Shown one piece after another: positions 52,183 through 61,639 of a stretch of DNA of 64,000 bases. Origin of the DNA: Sphingomonas pruni NBRC 15498 (GTDB lineage Bacteria > Pseudomonadota > Alphaproteobacteria > Sphingomonadales > Sphingomonadaceae); contig NZ_BCYZ01000019.1 in the NCBI RefSeq assembly GCF_001598455.1, positions 1 through 64,000 on the forward strand, in the 5' to 3' direction. A program made the translations under genes and the position numbers. The stretch's first letter is position 1. Every line of letters starts with the position of its first letter. The notes under the pieces were generated by a model. The model saw nothing but the letters and a program-made list of their open reading frames with translations. It was not told the DNA's origin and did no database searches.

Positions 52183-52938
52183 ATGGCGCGCAGAGGCCAT
52201 CGCCCTTCCCAAGCGCCCGCGTCGCGGCCCCGTTTCTGGGGCCGTCATGCTGTGCTGGCCGCGCTCGCTAATCCCGAGCGGACGGTCAGGAAGATGTGGG
52301 CGACGCGCGAGGCGCTGGCCGGGCTCGATATCCCGCCAGTGATTCCGATCACCTATGCCGACGCCGCCGATCTCGGCCGGCTGGTGCCGGGCGACGCGCC
52401 GCACCAGGGGCTGGTGATCGAGGTCGAGCCGCTCGAGGACATCTGGCTCGGCGACCTGCTCGAGCAAGGGCAGGGCGAGGATGACCGCCGCCCGCTCGTG
52501 GTGCTCGACCAGGTTACCGATCCGCACAATGTCGGCGCGATCCTGCGCTCGGCCGCCGCCTTCGACGCGCTCGGCATCGTCACCCAGGACCGCCATTCTC
52601 CGCCCGAATCGGGCGCGGTCGCGCGCACCGCATCTGGCGCGCTCGAGATCGTGCCCTGGGTTCGCGTGGTGAATCTGTCGCGTGCGCTGGACGAGATCGC
52701 CGAAGCCGGGTTCTGGCGCGTCGGCCTGGCCGGAGAAGCGAGCGAAACGCTGGGCAACGTGATCGGCGGCGCCGCGCGGATCGCGCTGGTGCTGGGGGCC
52801 GAAGGCGAGGGGATGCGGCACAACACGATGCAGCATTGCGATCAGCTTGCGCGCCTGCCGATATCGCCTAGGATCGAAAGCCTGAACGTATCCAATGCCG
52901 CGGCGATCGCGCTGTACGCGGTGGCCGCGCGCGACTGA
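52183..52938 (+). CDS. rlmB: 23S rRNA 2'-O-methyltransferase (RlmB/TrmH family)
   Basis: A 251-residue SPOUT methyltransferase that modifies G2251 of 23S rRNA (RlmB). The N-terminal substrate domain holds FWGRHAVLAALANPERTVRK, and PHQGLVIEVEPLED is the RlmB-type bridge. The SAM knot has VVLDQVTDPHNVGAILRSAA, IALVLGAEGEGMRHNT and RIESLNVSNAAAIALYA. The start codon follows a Shine-Dalgarno contained in the upstream palindrome. The short basic N-terminal extension is common in this group. Confidence 0.94.
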   Translation: MARRGHRPSQAPASRPRFWGRHAVLAALANPERTVRKMWATREALAGLDIPPVIPITYADAADLGRLVPGDAPHQGLVIEVEPLEDIWLGDLLEQGQGEDDRRPLVVLDQVTDPHNVGAILRSAAAFDALGIVTQDRHSPPESGAVARTASGALEIVPWVRVVNLSRALDEIAEAGFWRVGLAGEASETLGNVIGGAARIALVLGAEGEGMRHNTMQHCDQLARLPISPRIESLNVSNAAAIALYAVAARD

Positions 52939-52952
52939 AGGGGGGATGGGGA

Positions 52953-53708
52953 ATGACGGCACGGATTACGCGTCTCGCGCTGGTGCTCGTCGCGCCCCTT
53001 ATGCTGGTTGGCTGCCTGCTCGCGCCCGGCAAGTTCACCTCGACACTGACGATCAACGCCGACCGCACCTTCACTTATAGCTATCAGGGTGAAGTCTATG
53101 CCTTCGACCTCAACGAGGCGATGAAGGACATGCCGTCTGGCGGCGATGACGACACCAAGAAAACGGACGGCGTCTCGCTGCAGAATATCGGCTTCGACAA
53201 GGATCAGACGAAGGACAAGGACAGCGCCAAGGACGCGGCCAAGGCCAAGGCGGAAGCCGACGCCAAGAACCGCGAAATGGCTGCCACGCTGTCCAAGGAG
53301 GCGGGCTTCCGCAAGGTCGACTATGTCGGCGACGGCAAGTTCCTGATCGACTATCAGATCAGCGGGAAGCTCGATCACACCTATCTCTTCCCGTACAATC
53401 TCGATGCCGGAATCATCATCCCGTTCGTCGCGGTCGAAATCCGCGCCAACGGCACTGCGCGCGTCAAGGCTCCCGGCTTCGCCAACGATTCGAAGGATTC
53501 TTCAGGCGGCATGGGGCCGGACGCGAGCAAGGCGTCGGCCAAGCTGGACGGGACCTTCATCCTCGACACCGATGCCGAGATCGTCAGCCAGAATAACGAG
53601 GACGGGGTGAAAGTCGTGAACGGCCGCAAGACCGTGACGTGGAAGGCAACCCCGCTATCGAACACTGCGCCGATGGCGGTGGTGCGGTTCGCGGGAGCTG
53701 CGAAGTAA
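52953..53708 (+). CDS. Lipoprotein of unknown function
   Basis: A 251-residue lipoprotein with lipobox MLVGCLLAPGK after a hydrophobic signal (MTARITRLALVLVAPL). The mature part is beta-rich (TSTLTINADRTFTYSYQGEV) with an inserted Asp/Lys/Ala-rich charged segment (QTKDKDSAKDAAKAKAEADA) that is predicted to be a long helix. The C-terminal half shows VNGRKTVTWKATPLSNT. I recognise no named family. It starts 14 bases after rlmB and is probably cotranscribed. Confidence 0.8.
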   Translation: MTARITRLALVLVAPLMLVGCLLAPGKFTSTLTINADRTFTYSYQGEVYAFDLNEAMKDMPSGGDDDTKKTDGVSLQNIGFDKDQTKDKDSAKDAAKAKAEADAKNREMAATLSKEAGFRKVDYVGDGKFLIDYQISGKLDHTYLFPYNLDAGIIIPFVAVEIRANGTARVKAPGFANDSKDSSGGMGPDASKASAKLDGTFILDTDAEIVSQNNEDGVKVVNGRKTVTWKATPLSNTAPMAVVRFAGAAK

Positions 53709-53733
53709 GGGCTGACAGTGTAATTATCTGCCA

Positions 53734-53841
53734 CGTCAGCCCGGCCTTGTGCCGGGGTCCAACGGGAAGCAGGCTGAGGGCTAGAAGCTCTAGCTCTTCA
53801 CCGCGAGGCTCGTTGGATGCCGGGACGAGCCCGGCATGACG
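53734..53841. repeat. CGTCATGCCGG-type repeat
   Basis: Two hairpins face each other: 53734-53764 (CGTCAGCCCGGCC... GGGGTCCAACG) and 53811-53841 (CGTTGGATGCCGG... GCCCGGCATGACG). The arms are imperfect inverted copies of one another. It lies between the lipoprotein gene and the convergent ferredoxin gene. Confidence 0.85.
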
Positions 53842-53869
53842 AACTGGACGTGGGAGCTATGCGCCCGCC

Positions 53870-54187
53870 TCAATCCTCTTCGGCGATCCGTACCTTCAGC
53901 CCGTCGAGGTTATCCCCGAACTCAATCTGGCACGACAGGCGGCTGTTCTCGTCGCGATCGGCCGAGGAATCGAGCAGGTCGTTTTCGTCCTCGCTCATCG
54001 GTTTCAGTTTGGCCGCAAATTCCGGGTCGACATGGACGTGGCAGGTGGCGCAGCTGCAGCAGCCGCCGCACAGCGCCAGGATCTCGTCGATCCCGGCGTC
54101 GCGAATCACTTCCATCACCGACAGGCCAGCTTCGCCAGTAATTTCCTGTTCTTTCCCGTCGCGTGTCACGACGATAAGCTTGGGCAT
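53870..54187 (-). CDS. [2Fe-2S] ferredoxin
   Basis: A 105-residue adrenodoxin-type ferredoxin. The cluster ligands are in [18 protein letters not shown] and a fourth Cys in [10 protein letters not shown], with [10 protein letters not shown] typical of the class. Members serve P450 or other monooxygenases, or iron-sulfur assembly. It is divergent from the alkylpurine glycosylase gene. No obvious redox partner is adjacent. Confidence 0.93.
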   Translation of the reverse strand: MPKLIVVTRDGKEQEITGEAGLSVMEVIRDAGIDEILALCGGCCSCATCHVHVDPEFAAKLKPMSEDENDLLDSSADRDENSRLSCQIEFGDNLDGLKVRIAEED

Positions 54188-54262
54188 GTCTTTCCTCCGT
54201 CCGGTTGCCAGCGGCCATGCCGCGCCCGGACGCATCGATCAAGGTTTCGTAGAAGGTTTGCC

Positions 54263-54886
54263 ATGGTTCAGACTGCCACGTCGTTGAACGCCGCGCTCGA
54301 TGCGCTCGCCGCGATCGAACCCGGCTTCGGGGTCGCGCTGCAGCGCGCGGGCTATCCGCCACCGCGCGTGCGCGACCGCGGCTATGCCACCTTGCTGCGG
54401 ACGATCATCGGCCAGCAGGTGTCGGTGGCGGCGGCGCAGTCGATCTGGAACAAGCTGGAGACGCAAGTCGGCGACCTGACCGATCCCGGCACGATCGCCG
54501 CCGCAAGCGACGAGCAGCTCCGCGCCGCCGGCCTGTCGCGGCAAAAGGTCAGCTATGCGCGCAGCCTGGCTGATGAGGTGACCAGCGGGCGGCTCGATTT
54601 CGCGCAACTGCCGGTGGATGACGAGGAAGCGATCGCGCAGCTGGTCGGGATCAAGGGGATCGGCCGCTGGTCGGCGGAAATCTATCTGCTGTTCGCCGAA
54701 GGGCGCCCCGACATCTGGCCGGCAGGCGACCTGGCGGTGCAGATCGAAATCGGGCGCATCCTGGGGCATGACGAGCGCCCGGCCGAAAAATTGATGCGCA
54801 ACCTGGCGGAAGCCTGGCGCCCGCATCGCGGCGCGGCCGCGATCCTGGCGTGGCATCATTACAAGGTCGACATGGAAGTGATCTAG
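54263..54886 (+). CDS. DNA-3-methyladenine glycosylase II (AlkA-like)
   Basis: A 207-residue helix-hairpin-helix DNA glycosylase that removes alkylated purines. It has LLRTIIGQQVSVAAAQSIWN, LVGIKGIGRWSAEIYLLF (the HhH-GPD hairpin) and the catalytic Asp in WPAGDLAVQIEIG. It lacks the N-terminal AlkA domain of E. coli and is of the short bacterial class. It overlaps the 3' end of the LysR gene by 4 bases, tail to tail. Confidence 0.93.
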   Translation: MVQTATSLNAALDALAAIEPGFGVALQRAGYPPPRVRDRGYATLLRTIIGQQVSVAAAQSIWNKLETQVGDLTDPGTIAAASDEQLRAAGLSRQKVSYARSLADEVTSGRLDFAQLPVDDEEAIAQLVGIKGIGRWSAEIYLLFAEGRPDIWPAGDLAVQIEIGRILGHDERPAEKLMRNLAEAWRPHRGAAAILAWHHYKVDMEVI

Positions 54887-55800
54887 CGCCGAGCGGCTTG
54901 TTCACGGCCGGCGAGGTCCAAGCCTGCAAAACGTGCGCGGGCGGCGTCGATGAAGGCGCGATGGTTGACCGAGGTTCGGCGGGTGCCTTGATAGACCAGG
55001 TGGACGGGGATCGGCGGCGGCGACAATGCGTCCAGGACCGGCACGAGGCGGCCCGAGGCGATCGCGTCGATCGCCTGATAGGACAGGACCCGGGCTATCC
55101 CCGCGCCGGCCTCTGCCGCCACGATCGCGGCGTCGGCGGTATTCAAGGTCAGGCGCGGTTCGATGCGGATCGCGGTCTTGCCGGTCGGCCCGAAGCGCCA
55201 TTCATGCGCGCGATCGATTTCGGTGAACGAAATCAGCGAATGACCGTGCAGCGCCGGTACGTTGGCGGGTATGCCATGCGCCGCGAGATAGTCCGGACTG
55301 GCGACGAGCATGCGCCGGACTTCGGCGACTTTCAGTGCGTGGAGCGAACTGTCCGATAGATCGCCGATCCGCACCGCCACATCGACCCCTTCATCGACCA
55401 GCCGGACGATGCGATCGACCAGCGTGAGTTCGACGTCGAGGGCGGGATAAGCGCGCAGCAATCCTATCGCGATCGGCAATACGTGGAGCCGCCCGAAGGT
55501 GACGGGCGCCGCGATCACCAGCTTGCCGCCTGGCGTCGCACCGTCGCCGCGCAACGCAAGCTCCGCGTCGTCGAGTTCGACCAGCGCCGATCGGCATCGC
55601 TCCAGATAGACGGCGCCCTCGTCGGTCAGGCGCACCGAACGCGTCGTCCGGCGCAGCAACGGTCGGCCGAGCGACTGCTCGAGTGCCGCCACCGCGCGGC
55701 TGGCGGCGGTCGGCGAGACGCGTAGGCGCCGCGCGGCTTCCGCAAAGCTCGCCTGGTCGGCGACGGCGACAAAGGTGCGCAAGATCTCCAGCCGGTCCAT
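54883..55800 (-). CDS. LysR-family transcriptional regulator
   Basis: A 305-residue regulator: the N-terminal HTH (LEILRTFVAVADQASFAEAA, ARRLRVSPTAASRAVAALEQ) and the periplasmic-binding-like effector domain (GKLVIAAPVTFGRLHVLPIA, VDVAVRIGDLSDSSLHAL). The start at 55800 is the family start; the longer open frame is not. It is divergent from the carboxymuconolactone-decarboxylase-like operon with 116 bp between, and is its probable regulator. Confidence 0.92.
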   Translation of the reverse strand: MDRLEILRTFVAVADQASFAEAARRLRVSPTAASRAVAALEQSLGRPLLRRTTRSVRLTDEGAVYLERCRSALVELDDAELALRGDGATPGGKLVIAAPVTFGRLHVLPIAIGLLRAYPALDVELTLVDRIVRLVDEGVDVAVRIGDLSDSSLHALKVAEVRRMLVASPDYLAAHGIPANVPALHGHSLISFTEIDRAHEWRFGPTGKTAIRIEPRLTLNTADAAIVAAEAGAGIARVLSYQAIDAIASGRLVPVLDALSPPPIPVHLVYQGTRRTSVNHRAFIDAARARFAGLDLAGREQAARR

Positions 55801-55916
55801 GATTATCCCGATATCCGCATGAGTGAAGTGTGCATTCGGCCGATTATCACGAATGCGGCAAGGTGGCATCTCCAATGGGCAGGCCGCATGCCGCCGCCTG
55901 ACAAGGAGAAGACCCC

Positions 55917-56462
55917 GTGTCCCGTATCGCCATCCCCGCCCGTGAAGACGCTCCCGCTACGTCGCAGTCGCTGTTCGACGCCGTCGAAAAGCAGCTCGGC
56001 GTGGTTCCCAATCTCTTCCGCCTCGTCGGCCTCAGCCCGGCGGCGCTTGAGGGCTATATCGGCCTCAACGGCGCGCTGGGCCGCACGCTCGATGCCAAGA
56101 CCCGCGAGCGGATCTCGCTGGCCGTCGCGCAGGCGAACGGCTGCGACTATTGCCTGTCGGCACACACCTATCTCGGGCTCAACCTCGCCAAGATCGACGA
56201 CACCGAAATCGCGCTCAATCGCAACGGCCATTCTGGCGACGCCAAGGCCGACGCCGCGCTCGTCTTCGCGCGCAAGGTGCTCGACACCCGCGGCCGGGTG
56301 AGCGACGCGGATCTCGCCGCGGTGCGCCTCGCCGGGTTCAGCGACGCGCAGGTGATCGAGATCGTCGTGTCGGTCGCGCTCAACGTTTTGACCAATTACG
56401 TCAACAATGTCGCCGAAACGGACATCGATTTCCCCGTCGTCCGGGCCGCGCAAGCCGCCTGA
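55917..56462 (+). CDS. Carboxymuconolactone-decarboxylase-like peroxidase-related protein
   Basis: A 181-residue AhpD/CMD-like protein. It has the motif NGCDYCLSAHTYLG (Cys-x2-Cys and His) in the active helix, then GDAKADAALVFARKVLD. The GTG at 55917 has AAGGAGAAG upstream. It is first in an operon with a PNPOx-like protein and a DUF1348 protein, and divergent from LysR, so a thiol-redox or detoxification role is likely. Confidence 0.9.
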   Translation: MSRIAIPAREDAPATSQSLFDAVEKQLGVVPNLFRLVGLSPAALEGYIGLNGALGRTLDAKTRERISLAVAQANGCDYCLSAHTYLGLNLAKIDDTEIALNRNGHSGDAKADAALVFARKVLDTRGRVSDADLAAVRLAGFSDAQVIEIVVSVALNVLTNYVNNVAETDIDFPVVRAAQAA

Positions 56463-56527
56463 CGCCCCGCCGTCGGCGGGTTCCCCCCCGCCCGCCGACG
56501 GCACCCCCTCGCACCCGGAGTCGGCAC

Positions 56528-57160
56528 ATGGGCAATGCCTTCCTTACCATCGCAACGACACCATCGGTGCTTGCCGCGCAGGCCGCGAATGGCAGTGCCG
56601 GGCTGTACGACAATGTGGGCGGCCATCGCCCCGCCAATCGCTTCGGTGCGGCGGAAGCCGAATTCATCGCCCAGCGCGACAGCTTTTACCTCGCCAGCGT
56701 GTCGGAAAGCGGCTGGCCCTATGTCCAGCATCGCGGCGGTCCGCCGGGCTTCCTCAAGGTCCTCGATGAGACGACGCTCGCCTTCGCCGATTTCCGCGGC
56801 AATCGCCAATATATCACGCTCGGCAACGTTGCCGCGGACGACCGCGTCGCCGTCTTCCTGATGGATTATCCGCGCCGGCGCAGGCTGAAGCTTTTTGCCC
56901 ATATCGAGGCGCGCGACCTCGCCGTCGATCCGGCGCTGGCGGCGGCGCTCGATCTTGCCGGATATCGCGCCGTCCCCGAGCGCGCCTTTGTGCTTCATCT
57001 CGAAGCATTCGACTGGAATTGTCCGCAGCATATAGTGCCGCGCTTCACCGAAGCCGAAATCGCCGCCGCGTCGGCGCCGCTCAGGGCGCGCCTTGCCGAA
57101 CTCGAACAGGAAAATGCCAATTTGCGCGCCGCGCTCAGCCGAAAGGATAGTATCGCATGA
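56528..57160 (+). CDS. PNPOx-like flavin protein
   Basis: A 210-residue split-barrel flavoprotein: [60 protein letters not shown]. The strand order and FMN-binding RxGPxG-like turn match the pyridoxamine-5'-phosphate-oxidase-like family. The C-terminus is a coiled-coil helix ([20 protein letters not shown]). Its stop overlaps the next gene's ATG (ATGA). Confidence 0.9.
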   Translation: MGNAFLTIATTPSVLAAQAANGSAGLYDNVGGHRPANRFGAAEAEFIAQRDSFYLASVSESGWPYVQHRGGPPGFLKVLDETTLAFADFRGNRQYITLGNVAADDRVAVFLMDYPRRRRLKLFAHIEARDLAVDPALAAALDLAGYRAVPERAFVLHLEAFDWNCPQHIVPRFTEAEIAAASAPLRARLAELEQENANLRAALSRKDSIA

Positions 57161-57636
57161 CCGAACTCGAAATTCCGCGGCCGCCCCTGCCGCCCTTCAC
57201 GCGCGAAACCGCCTTGCTCAAGGTGCGCGCGGCGGAGGATGCCTGGAACAGCCGCGATCCGGAACGTGTGGCGCTCGCCTATACGATCGACAGCGAATGG
57301 CGGAATCGCGACGTTTTTCTGCGCGGGCGAGAGGCGATCATCGAACTGCTCACGCGGAAATGGGCGCGTGAGGAGGAATATCGGCTCGTCAAGGATCTGT
57401 GGGCCTTCACCGCCAACCGCATCGCGGTACGGTTCCAGTATGAATGCCGAACCGAGGGGCAATGGTATCGCTGCTACGGAAACGAGCAATGGGAGTTTGC
57501 CGATAACGGCCTGATGCGCCGTCGCGAGGCGTCGGTGAACGATGTGGCGATCGCCGAATCCGAACGCAGGTTCCGCTGGGACGGTCCCGGTCCGCGGCCT
57601 CAGGATTATCCGGGCCTGATTGGCGTCGGGGGATGA
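57157..57636 (+). CDS. DUF1348 / SnoaL-like protein
   Basis: A 159-residue cystatin-like (NTF2/SnoaL) fold protein: [38 protein letters not shown], then [39 protein letters not shown]. This matches the DUF1348 pattern closely. Its function is unknown. The ATGA overlap with the PNPOx-like gene gives a three-gene operon. Confidence 0.92.
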   Translation: MTELEIPRPPLPPFTRETALLKVRAAEDAWNSRDPERVALAYTIDSEWRNRDVFLRGREAIIELLTRKWAREEEYRLVKDLWAFTANRIAVRFQYECRTEGQWYRCYGNEQWEFADNGLMRRREASVNDVAIAESERRFRWDGPGPRPQDYPGLIGVGG

Positions 57637-57700
57637 CCTGCGTCGCGTCGGAGCCAACACTGAACGATCGGACTCGGCGCCGAGCGGCCGAGGCAAACGT

Positions 57701-58117
57701 CTATCCCGCGCGTGTCCAGATCATGGTCTGACAGAATATCGCGATACAGCCCTGAACCTTCAGATTGGCGCCGTCGCGGCCGACGACCGCGCGGTACGTC
57801 TTGCCGCTCTTGGGGTCGTAGATCTTGCCTTTCCAGCCATCACCCGACGCGGCCATCTCGGTCAGGATCGGCAGGCCGACCAGCGGGCGGGTCTTGAGCT
57901 TGGGATCGGGATTGAGCGCATCGACCCAGGGCTTGCCGGCCGGCGGACCCTTGATCACCTTGACGACGCGGCCGCAGATCGATCCGCCGCAATCGCCGAT
58001 TGCGACCACGGCGCCGCCGTCCGCGGTCAGCCAGCGGCCGGCAATCGGAGGTGCCGCAGCCGCCAGGGGAGCGGCCGCCGCCATGACGGCGAGTCCAATA
58101 AAAAGACGAAGAATCAT
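57701..58117 (-). CDS. DUF2147 family secreted protein, second copy
   Basis: A 138-residue protein with a signal peptide (MILRLFIGLAVMAAAAPLAA). The mature part has IAGRWLTADGGAVVAIGDCG, CGRVVKVIKG, GWKGKIYDPKSGKTYRAVVG and the C-terminal VQGCIAIFCQTMIWTRAG with the same Cys pair as the copy at 7495-7932. Function unknown. It is divergent from the AraC regulator. Confidence 0.9.
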   Translation of the reverse strand: MILRLFIGLAVMAAAAPLAAAAPPIAGRWLTADGGAVVAIGDCGGSICGRVVKVIKGPPAGKPWVDALNPDPKLKTRPLVGLPILTEMAASGDGWKGKIYDPKSGKTYRAVVGRDGANLKVQGCIAIFCQTMIWTRAG

Positions 58118-58192
58118 CGCTATGACTATCCCAGATCATTGCGCAGCGGGCGCGTGTCCCCTAGCCTAATATGCGGCTGGGGGGCTGTACAA

Positions 58193-59086
58193 GTGACGCG
58201 TAACACAGATGTCGCCGGACGGGCGAATAGCGAGATAGCGGTCCAGTTCATACTGCCCGTGCCCGAGCTGCGACGGTTTATTTCCGGCTATCACTTCTAC
58301 ACTCTCTCCTACCCGCCGGGCCACGTCCACGACGACGTCTTTTATCCCGCTTGGGCCAATGTCCGGTTCTATGCGTCAGAAATGAATTGGCGGATCACGA
58401 TCGGCGACCGCGTGTTCGATCCCGTACCGCAGGTGGCGCTGTTCGGCCCGACCAGCCGATCGAGCGCGAGCGCGTCGGGCGCCGGAACGATGATCGGCGC
58501 GGGGCTGACACCGCTCGGCTGGACGCGCTTGATCGGGGCCGACGCGGCGTCGCACGCCGACAGCATCGTCGCGCTGGCCGACGTGCTACCGGATGCGGAC
58601 AAGCTGGCGAGCGACGTGATCGGCGCTATCGACGCGGCATCCGCGGCGGCGGCGATGAACGACTATTTTCTCTCCCGATTGAGCTCTGCAGGGCCCAACG
58701 ATGCGCGTATCGAAGCAATGCACCGCCTGCTCGTCGAGGCCCCGCCGATCAGTGTCAACGAAGCGGCCGCCGCGGTGGGCATGCATCCGCGTGGGTTCCT
58801 GCGCCTCGCGCTCGCGTCGTTCGGGTTTCGGCCGAAGCTGCTGCTGCGCCGGGCGCGGTTCCTGCGGACACTGACCCGGCTGGAGGAGCAGCCGAACGCC
58901 AATTGGGTCGACGTGCTCGATATCGGCTATCACGACCAATCGCATTTCATTCGCGACAGCCACGAATTCCTCGGAATGGCGCCCGGCGATTTCCTGCGCC
59001 TGCCGCGGCCGATAAACGCGGCGTCGACACGCCTCCGCCGCGCGATGCTCGGCGCTCCCGCTCAGGCGCTGCATCGTCCCGAGTGA
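58193..59086 (+). CDS. AraC-family transcriptional regulator
   Basis: A 297-residue AraC regulator. The N-terminal domain (FILPVPELRRFISGYHFYTL) leads to the C-terminal DNA-binding pair: EAAAAVGMHPRGFLRLALAS and DVLDIGYHDQSHFIRDSHEF with the downstream LGMAPGDFLRLPRP. The GTG at 58193 was chosen as the first credible start in a longer open frame. It is divergent from the DUF2147 gene with about 75 bp between them, so it may control it. Confidence 0.88.
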   Translation: MTRNTDVAGRANSEIAVQFILPVPELRRFISGYHFYTLSYPPGHVHDDVFYPAWANVRFYASEMNWRITIGDRVFDPVPQVALFGPTSRSSASASGAGTMIGAGLTPLGWTRLIGADAASHADSIVALADVLPDADKLASDVIGAIDAASAAAAMNDYFLSRLSSAGPNDARIEAMHRLLVEAPPISVNEAAAAVGMHPRGFLRLALASFGFRPKLLLRRARFLRTLTRLEEQPNANWVDVLDIGYHDQSHFIRDSHEFLGMAPGDFLRLPRPINAASTRLRRAMLGAPAQALHRPE

Positions 59087-59106
59087 TGTCGCGGCGAGAT
59101 GCTTCT

Positions 59107-59208
59107 TCTCCCCTCCTGCTTGCGGGAGGGGCAGGGGGGAGGGCCTGTTATTTCGACGGAGAGCCGACACGCCCTCCCCTAACCCCTCTCGCAAGCGGGA
59201 GGGGGATT
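59107..59208. repeat. CCCTCC(T/C)GCTTGCGGGAGGG repeat, second copy
   Basis: Arms 59107-59149 and 59171-59208 are imperfect inverted copies; each has the CCTCCTGCTTGCGGGAGG-type hairpin. It is homologous to the element at 8132-8232 and lies between the AraC gene and mtnP. Confidence 0.85.
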
Positions 59209-59287
59209 TCCTCCACGCCGCCCCCGGTTCTATTCCCCCCGATCAAACCTTAAGGGAAGGCGGCGAATCGCACCTACAGGAGACCCT

Positions 59288-60160
59288 ATGAGCGACGGCT
59301 GGACGATCGGGATCATCGGCGGATCGGGGCTCTATGCGATCGATGGGCTGGAAGATGCCGAATGGCGCCGCGTCGATACGCCCTGGGGCTCACCGTCGGA
59401 CGAGTTGCTGTTCGGGCGGATCGGCAAGATCAACCTCGTCTTCCTGCCGCGCCACGGTCGCGGACATGCCATCCCGCCCTCCGAACTCAATTTCCGCGCC
59501 AATATCGACGCGCTCAAGCGCTCGGGCGTTACCGACGTGCTGGCGATCTCGTCGATCGGCTCGCTCGAAGAGGATCTGCCGCCCGGGCATTTCGTCGTGG
59601 TAGAGCAGTTCATCGACCGGACTGTGCATCGCGCGTCTAGCTTCTTCGGCACCGGCATGGTCGCGCATGTCAGCATGGCCGATCCGGTGTGCGAGCGGCT
59701 GTCGGGCTTCGCTGCGGCGGCGGTCGAGGCGGCGGGCGGCAAGGTCGCGACCGGCGCCACCTACCTCGCGATGGAGGGACCGCAATTCTCGACCCGCGCC
59801 GAAAGCCTGCTCTATCGCGACTGGGGTGCCGATGTGATCGGCATGACCGCGATGCCCGAGGCCAAGCTCGCACGCGAAGCCGAGCTGCCTTATGCGCTGA
59901 TCGGCATGGTGACCGATTACGATTGCTGGCGCGAGAGCGAGGCGCCGGTCGAGGTCGCCGAAGTGATCGCGCAGATGCACAAGAATGGCGAAGTCGCGCG
60001 CCGCACGGTCGAGGCATTCGTCGAGGCACTGCCCAGCGAACGCACGCCGTCGCCGATCGACACGTGCCTGGACGTCGCGTTGATCACCGACCCGGCCAAA
60101 CGCGACCCAGCGTTGCTGGCGAAGCTCGACGCGGTGGCGGGGCGCGCATTGCGGCGCTAG
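59288..60160 (+). CDS. mtnP: S-methyl-5'-thioadenosine phosphorylase
   Basis: A 290-residue purine-nucleoside-phosphorylase-fold enzyme that splits methylthioadenosine into adenine and 5-methylthioribose-1-phosphate. It shows WTIGIIGGSGLYAIDGLED, LPRHGRGHAIPPSELNFRAN, AISSIGSLEEDLPPGHFVVV, ATYLAMEGPQFSTRAESLLY and IGMTAMPEAKLAREAELPYA, all MtnP hallmarks. Methylthioadenosine is the by-product of aminopropyl transfer, so it complements the spermidine-synthase-like gene at 20823-22355. An Nramp transporter follows on the same strand. Confidence 0.95.
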   Translation: MSDGWTIGIIGGSGLYAIDGLEDAEWRRVDTPWGSPSDELLFGRIGKINLVFLPRHGRGHAIPPSELNFRANIDALKRSGVTDVLAISSIGSLEEDLPPGHFVVVEQFIDRTVHRASSFFGTGMVAHVSMADPVCERLSGFAAAAVEAAGGKVATGATYLAMEGPQFSTRAESLLYRDWGADVIGMTAMPEAKLAREAELPYALIGMVTDYDCWRESEAPVEVAEVIAQMHKNGEVARRTVEAFVEALPSERTPSPIDTCLDVALITDPAKRDPALLAKLDAVAGRALRR

Positions 60161-60212
60161 GAACGATCGACGCCCGTGCGACTTTGAATGCGCGGACGCG
60201 AACGGGGACTGA

Positions 60213-61550
60213 ATGACGCCACCGCCGAACAGCGACGCCATCCACGACGCCGCGCCTTTCGCGCGGGGGCGGCCGTCGCTTGCCGAAAGCCATGCCAGCA
60301 TCGCGGTGCCGGCGACCGGCGCGTGGCGGCGGTTCTTCGCGTTCGTCGGCCCGGGCTATCTGGTCGCGGTCGGTTATATGGACCCGGGCAATTGGGCGAC
60401 CGACCTCGCCGGTGGATCGGCATTCGGCTACACTTTGCTCGCCGTCGTCCTGCTGTCGAGCCTGATGGCGATCCTGCTCCAGACCTTGTCGGCGCGGCTC
60501 GGCATCGCGGCGAAACTCGATCTCGCCCAGGCGTGCCGCGCGCGATACGGCCGCAAGACCACGATAATGCTGTGGCTGTTGTGCGAGGTGGCGATCATCG
60601 CTTGCGACCTGGCCGAAGTGCTCGGCACCGCGGTCGCGCTCAAATTGCTGTTCGGGCTGCCGTTGCTGGCCGGCGTGGGGGTCACTGCGTTCGACGTGCT
60701 GTTGTTGCTCTCGCTGCAGCGGTTCGGGTTCCGCAAGCTGGAGGCGTTCATTGCCACGTTGCTGATCGTGATCGCCGGATGCTTCGCCTATGAATTGTGG
60801 CTGGCGCGGCCCGATTGGGGTGCGGTCGCCGGCGGGCTGGTGCCGCGGCCGGACATCGTCACCAACCCGGCGATGCTTTACATCGCGATCGGCATCCTGG
60901 GCGCGACGGTGATGCCACACAATCTCTATCTCCATTCGTCGGTGGTGCAGACGCGCAAGGTCGCGGCGAGCGACGAGCGCGGCGCGATCCGGCTGGCGAC
61001 GATCGACACGGTCATCTCGCTCGGCCTCGCGTTCCTGATCAATGCCGCGATCCTGATCCTGGCGGCGTCGGTATTCCACACCTCCGGCCGTACCGATGTC
61101 GCCGATATCGAGCAGGCGCACAGCCTGTTGTCGCCAATGCTGGGCGCGGGGGCGGCGAGCGTCGTGTTCGCGCTGGCGCTGCTCGCCTCCGGGCAGAATT
61201 CGACCATCACCGGCACGCTGGCGGGCCAGATCGTGATGGAGGGGTTCCTCGACCTGCGCCTGCCGGTCTGGCTGCGCCGCATTGTCACCCGCTTGTTCGC
61301 GATCGTGCCGGCGGCATTGGTGATCGGCATTGCCGGCGAGGGATCCACCACCAGCCTGCTGGTGCTGAGCCAGGTTGTGCTCAGCCTGCAACTGCCGTTC
61401 GCGGTGGTACCGCTGGTGATGTTCACCGGCGACCGACGGCTGATGGGCGAGTTCGCCAGTCCTTGGCCGTTGCGAGTGGCGGCTTGGGCGGTCGCGGTGG
61501 CGATCATTGTGTTGAATGTGAAGCTGCTGGTGGGGATAGTCGCCGGCTGA
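60213..61550 (+). CDS. mntH: Nramp-family divalent metal transporter
   Basis: A 445-residue NRAMP transporter with about eleven spans that imports Mn2+ or Fe2+ with protons. The metal-site motif [20 protein letters not shown] follows [12 protein letters not shown], and [18 protein letters not shown] is the second signature. The N-terminal cytosolic part is short and polar. It starts 52 bases after mtnP. The symbol mntH is by family membership; whether Mn or Fe is preferred cannot be read. Confidence 0.93.
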   Translation: MTPPPNSDAIHDAAPFARGRPSLAESHASIAVPATGAWRRFFAFVGPGYLVAVGYMDPGNWATDLAGGSAFGYTLLAVVLLSSLMAILLQTLSARLGIAAKLDLAQACRARYGRKTTIMLWLLCEVAIIACDLAEVLGTAVALKLLFGLPLLAGVGVTAFDVLLLLSLQRFGFRKLEAFIATLLIVIAGCFAYELWLARPDWGAVAGGLVPRPDIVTNPAMLYIAIGILGATVMPHNLYLHSSVVQTRKVAASDERGAIRLATIDTVISLGLAFLINAAILILAASVFHTSGRTDVADIEQAHSLLSPMLGAGAASVVFALALLASGQNSTITGTLAGQIVMEGFLDLRLPVWLRRIVTRLFAIVPAALVIGIAGEGSTTSLLVLSQVVLSLQLPFAVVPLVMFTGDRRLMGEFASPWPLRVAAWAVAVAIIVLNVKLLVGIVAG

Positions 61551-61639
61551 TCAGAAGGGAGCCTCATCCCTGCCTCGCAGCCTATTGAACATGGCGCCGG
61601 CGAGAAAGACGTGCAGCCTCTCGGGGCTGCTCGCCAGGC

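Noticed and set aside
61614..61631. Hairpin GCAGCC-N6-GGCTGC between the Nramp and Yip1 genes as a terminator
   Set aside because: The stem is only 6 bp and no T-run follows on either strand.
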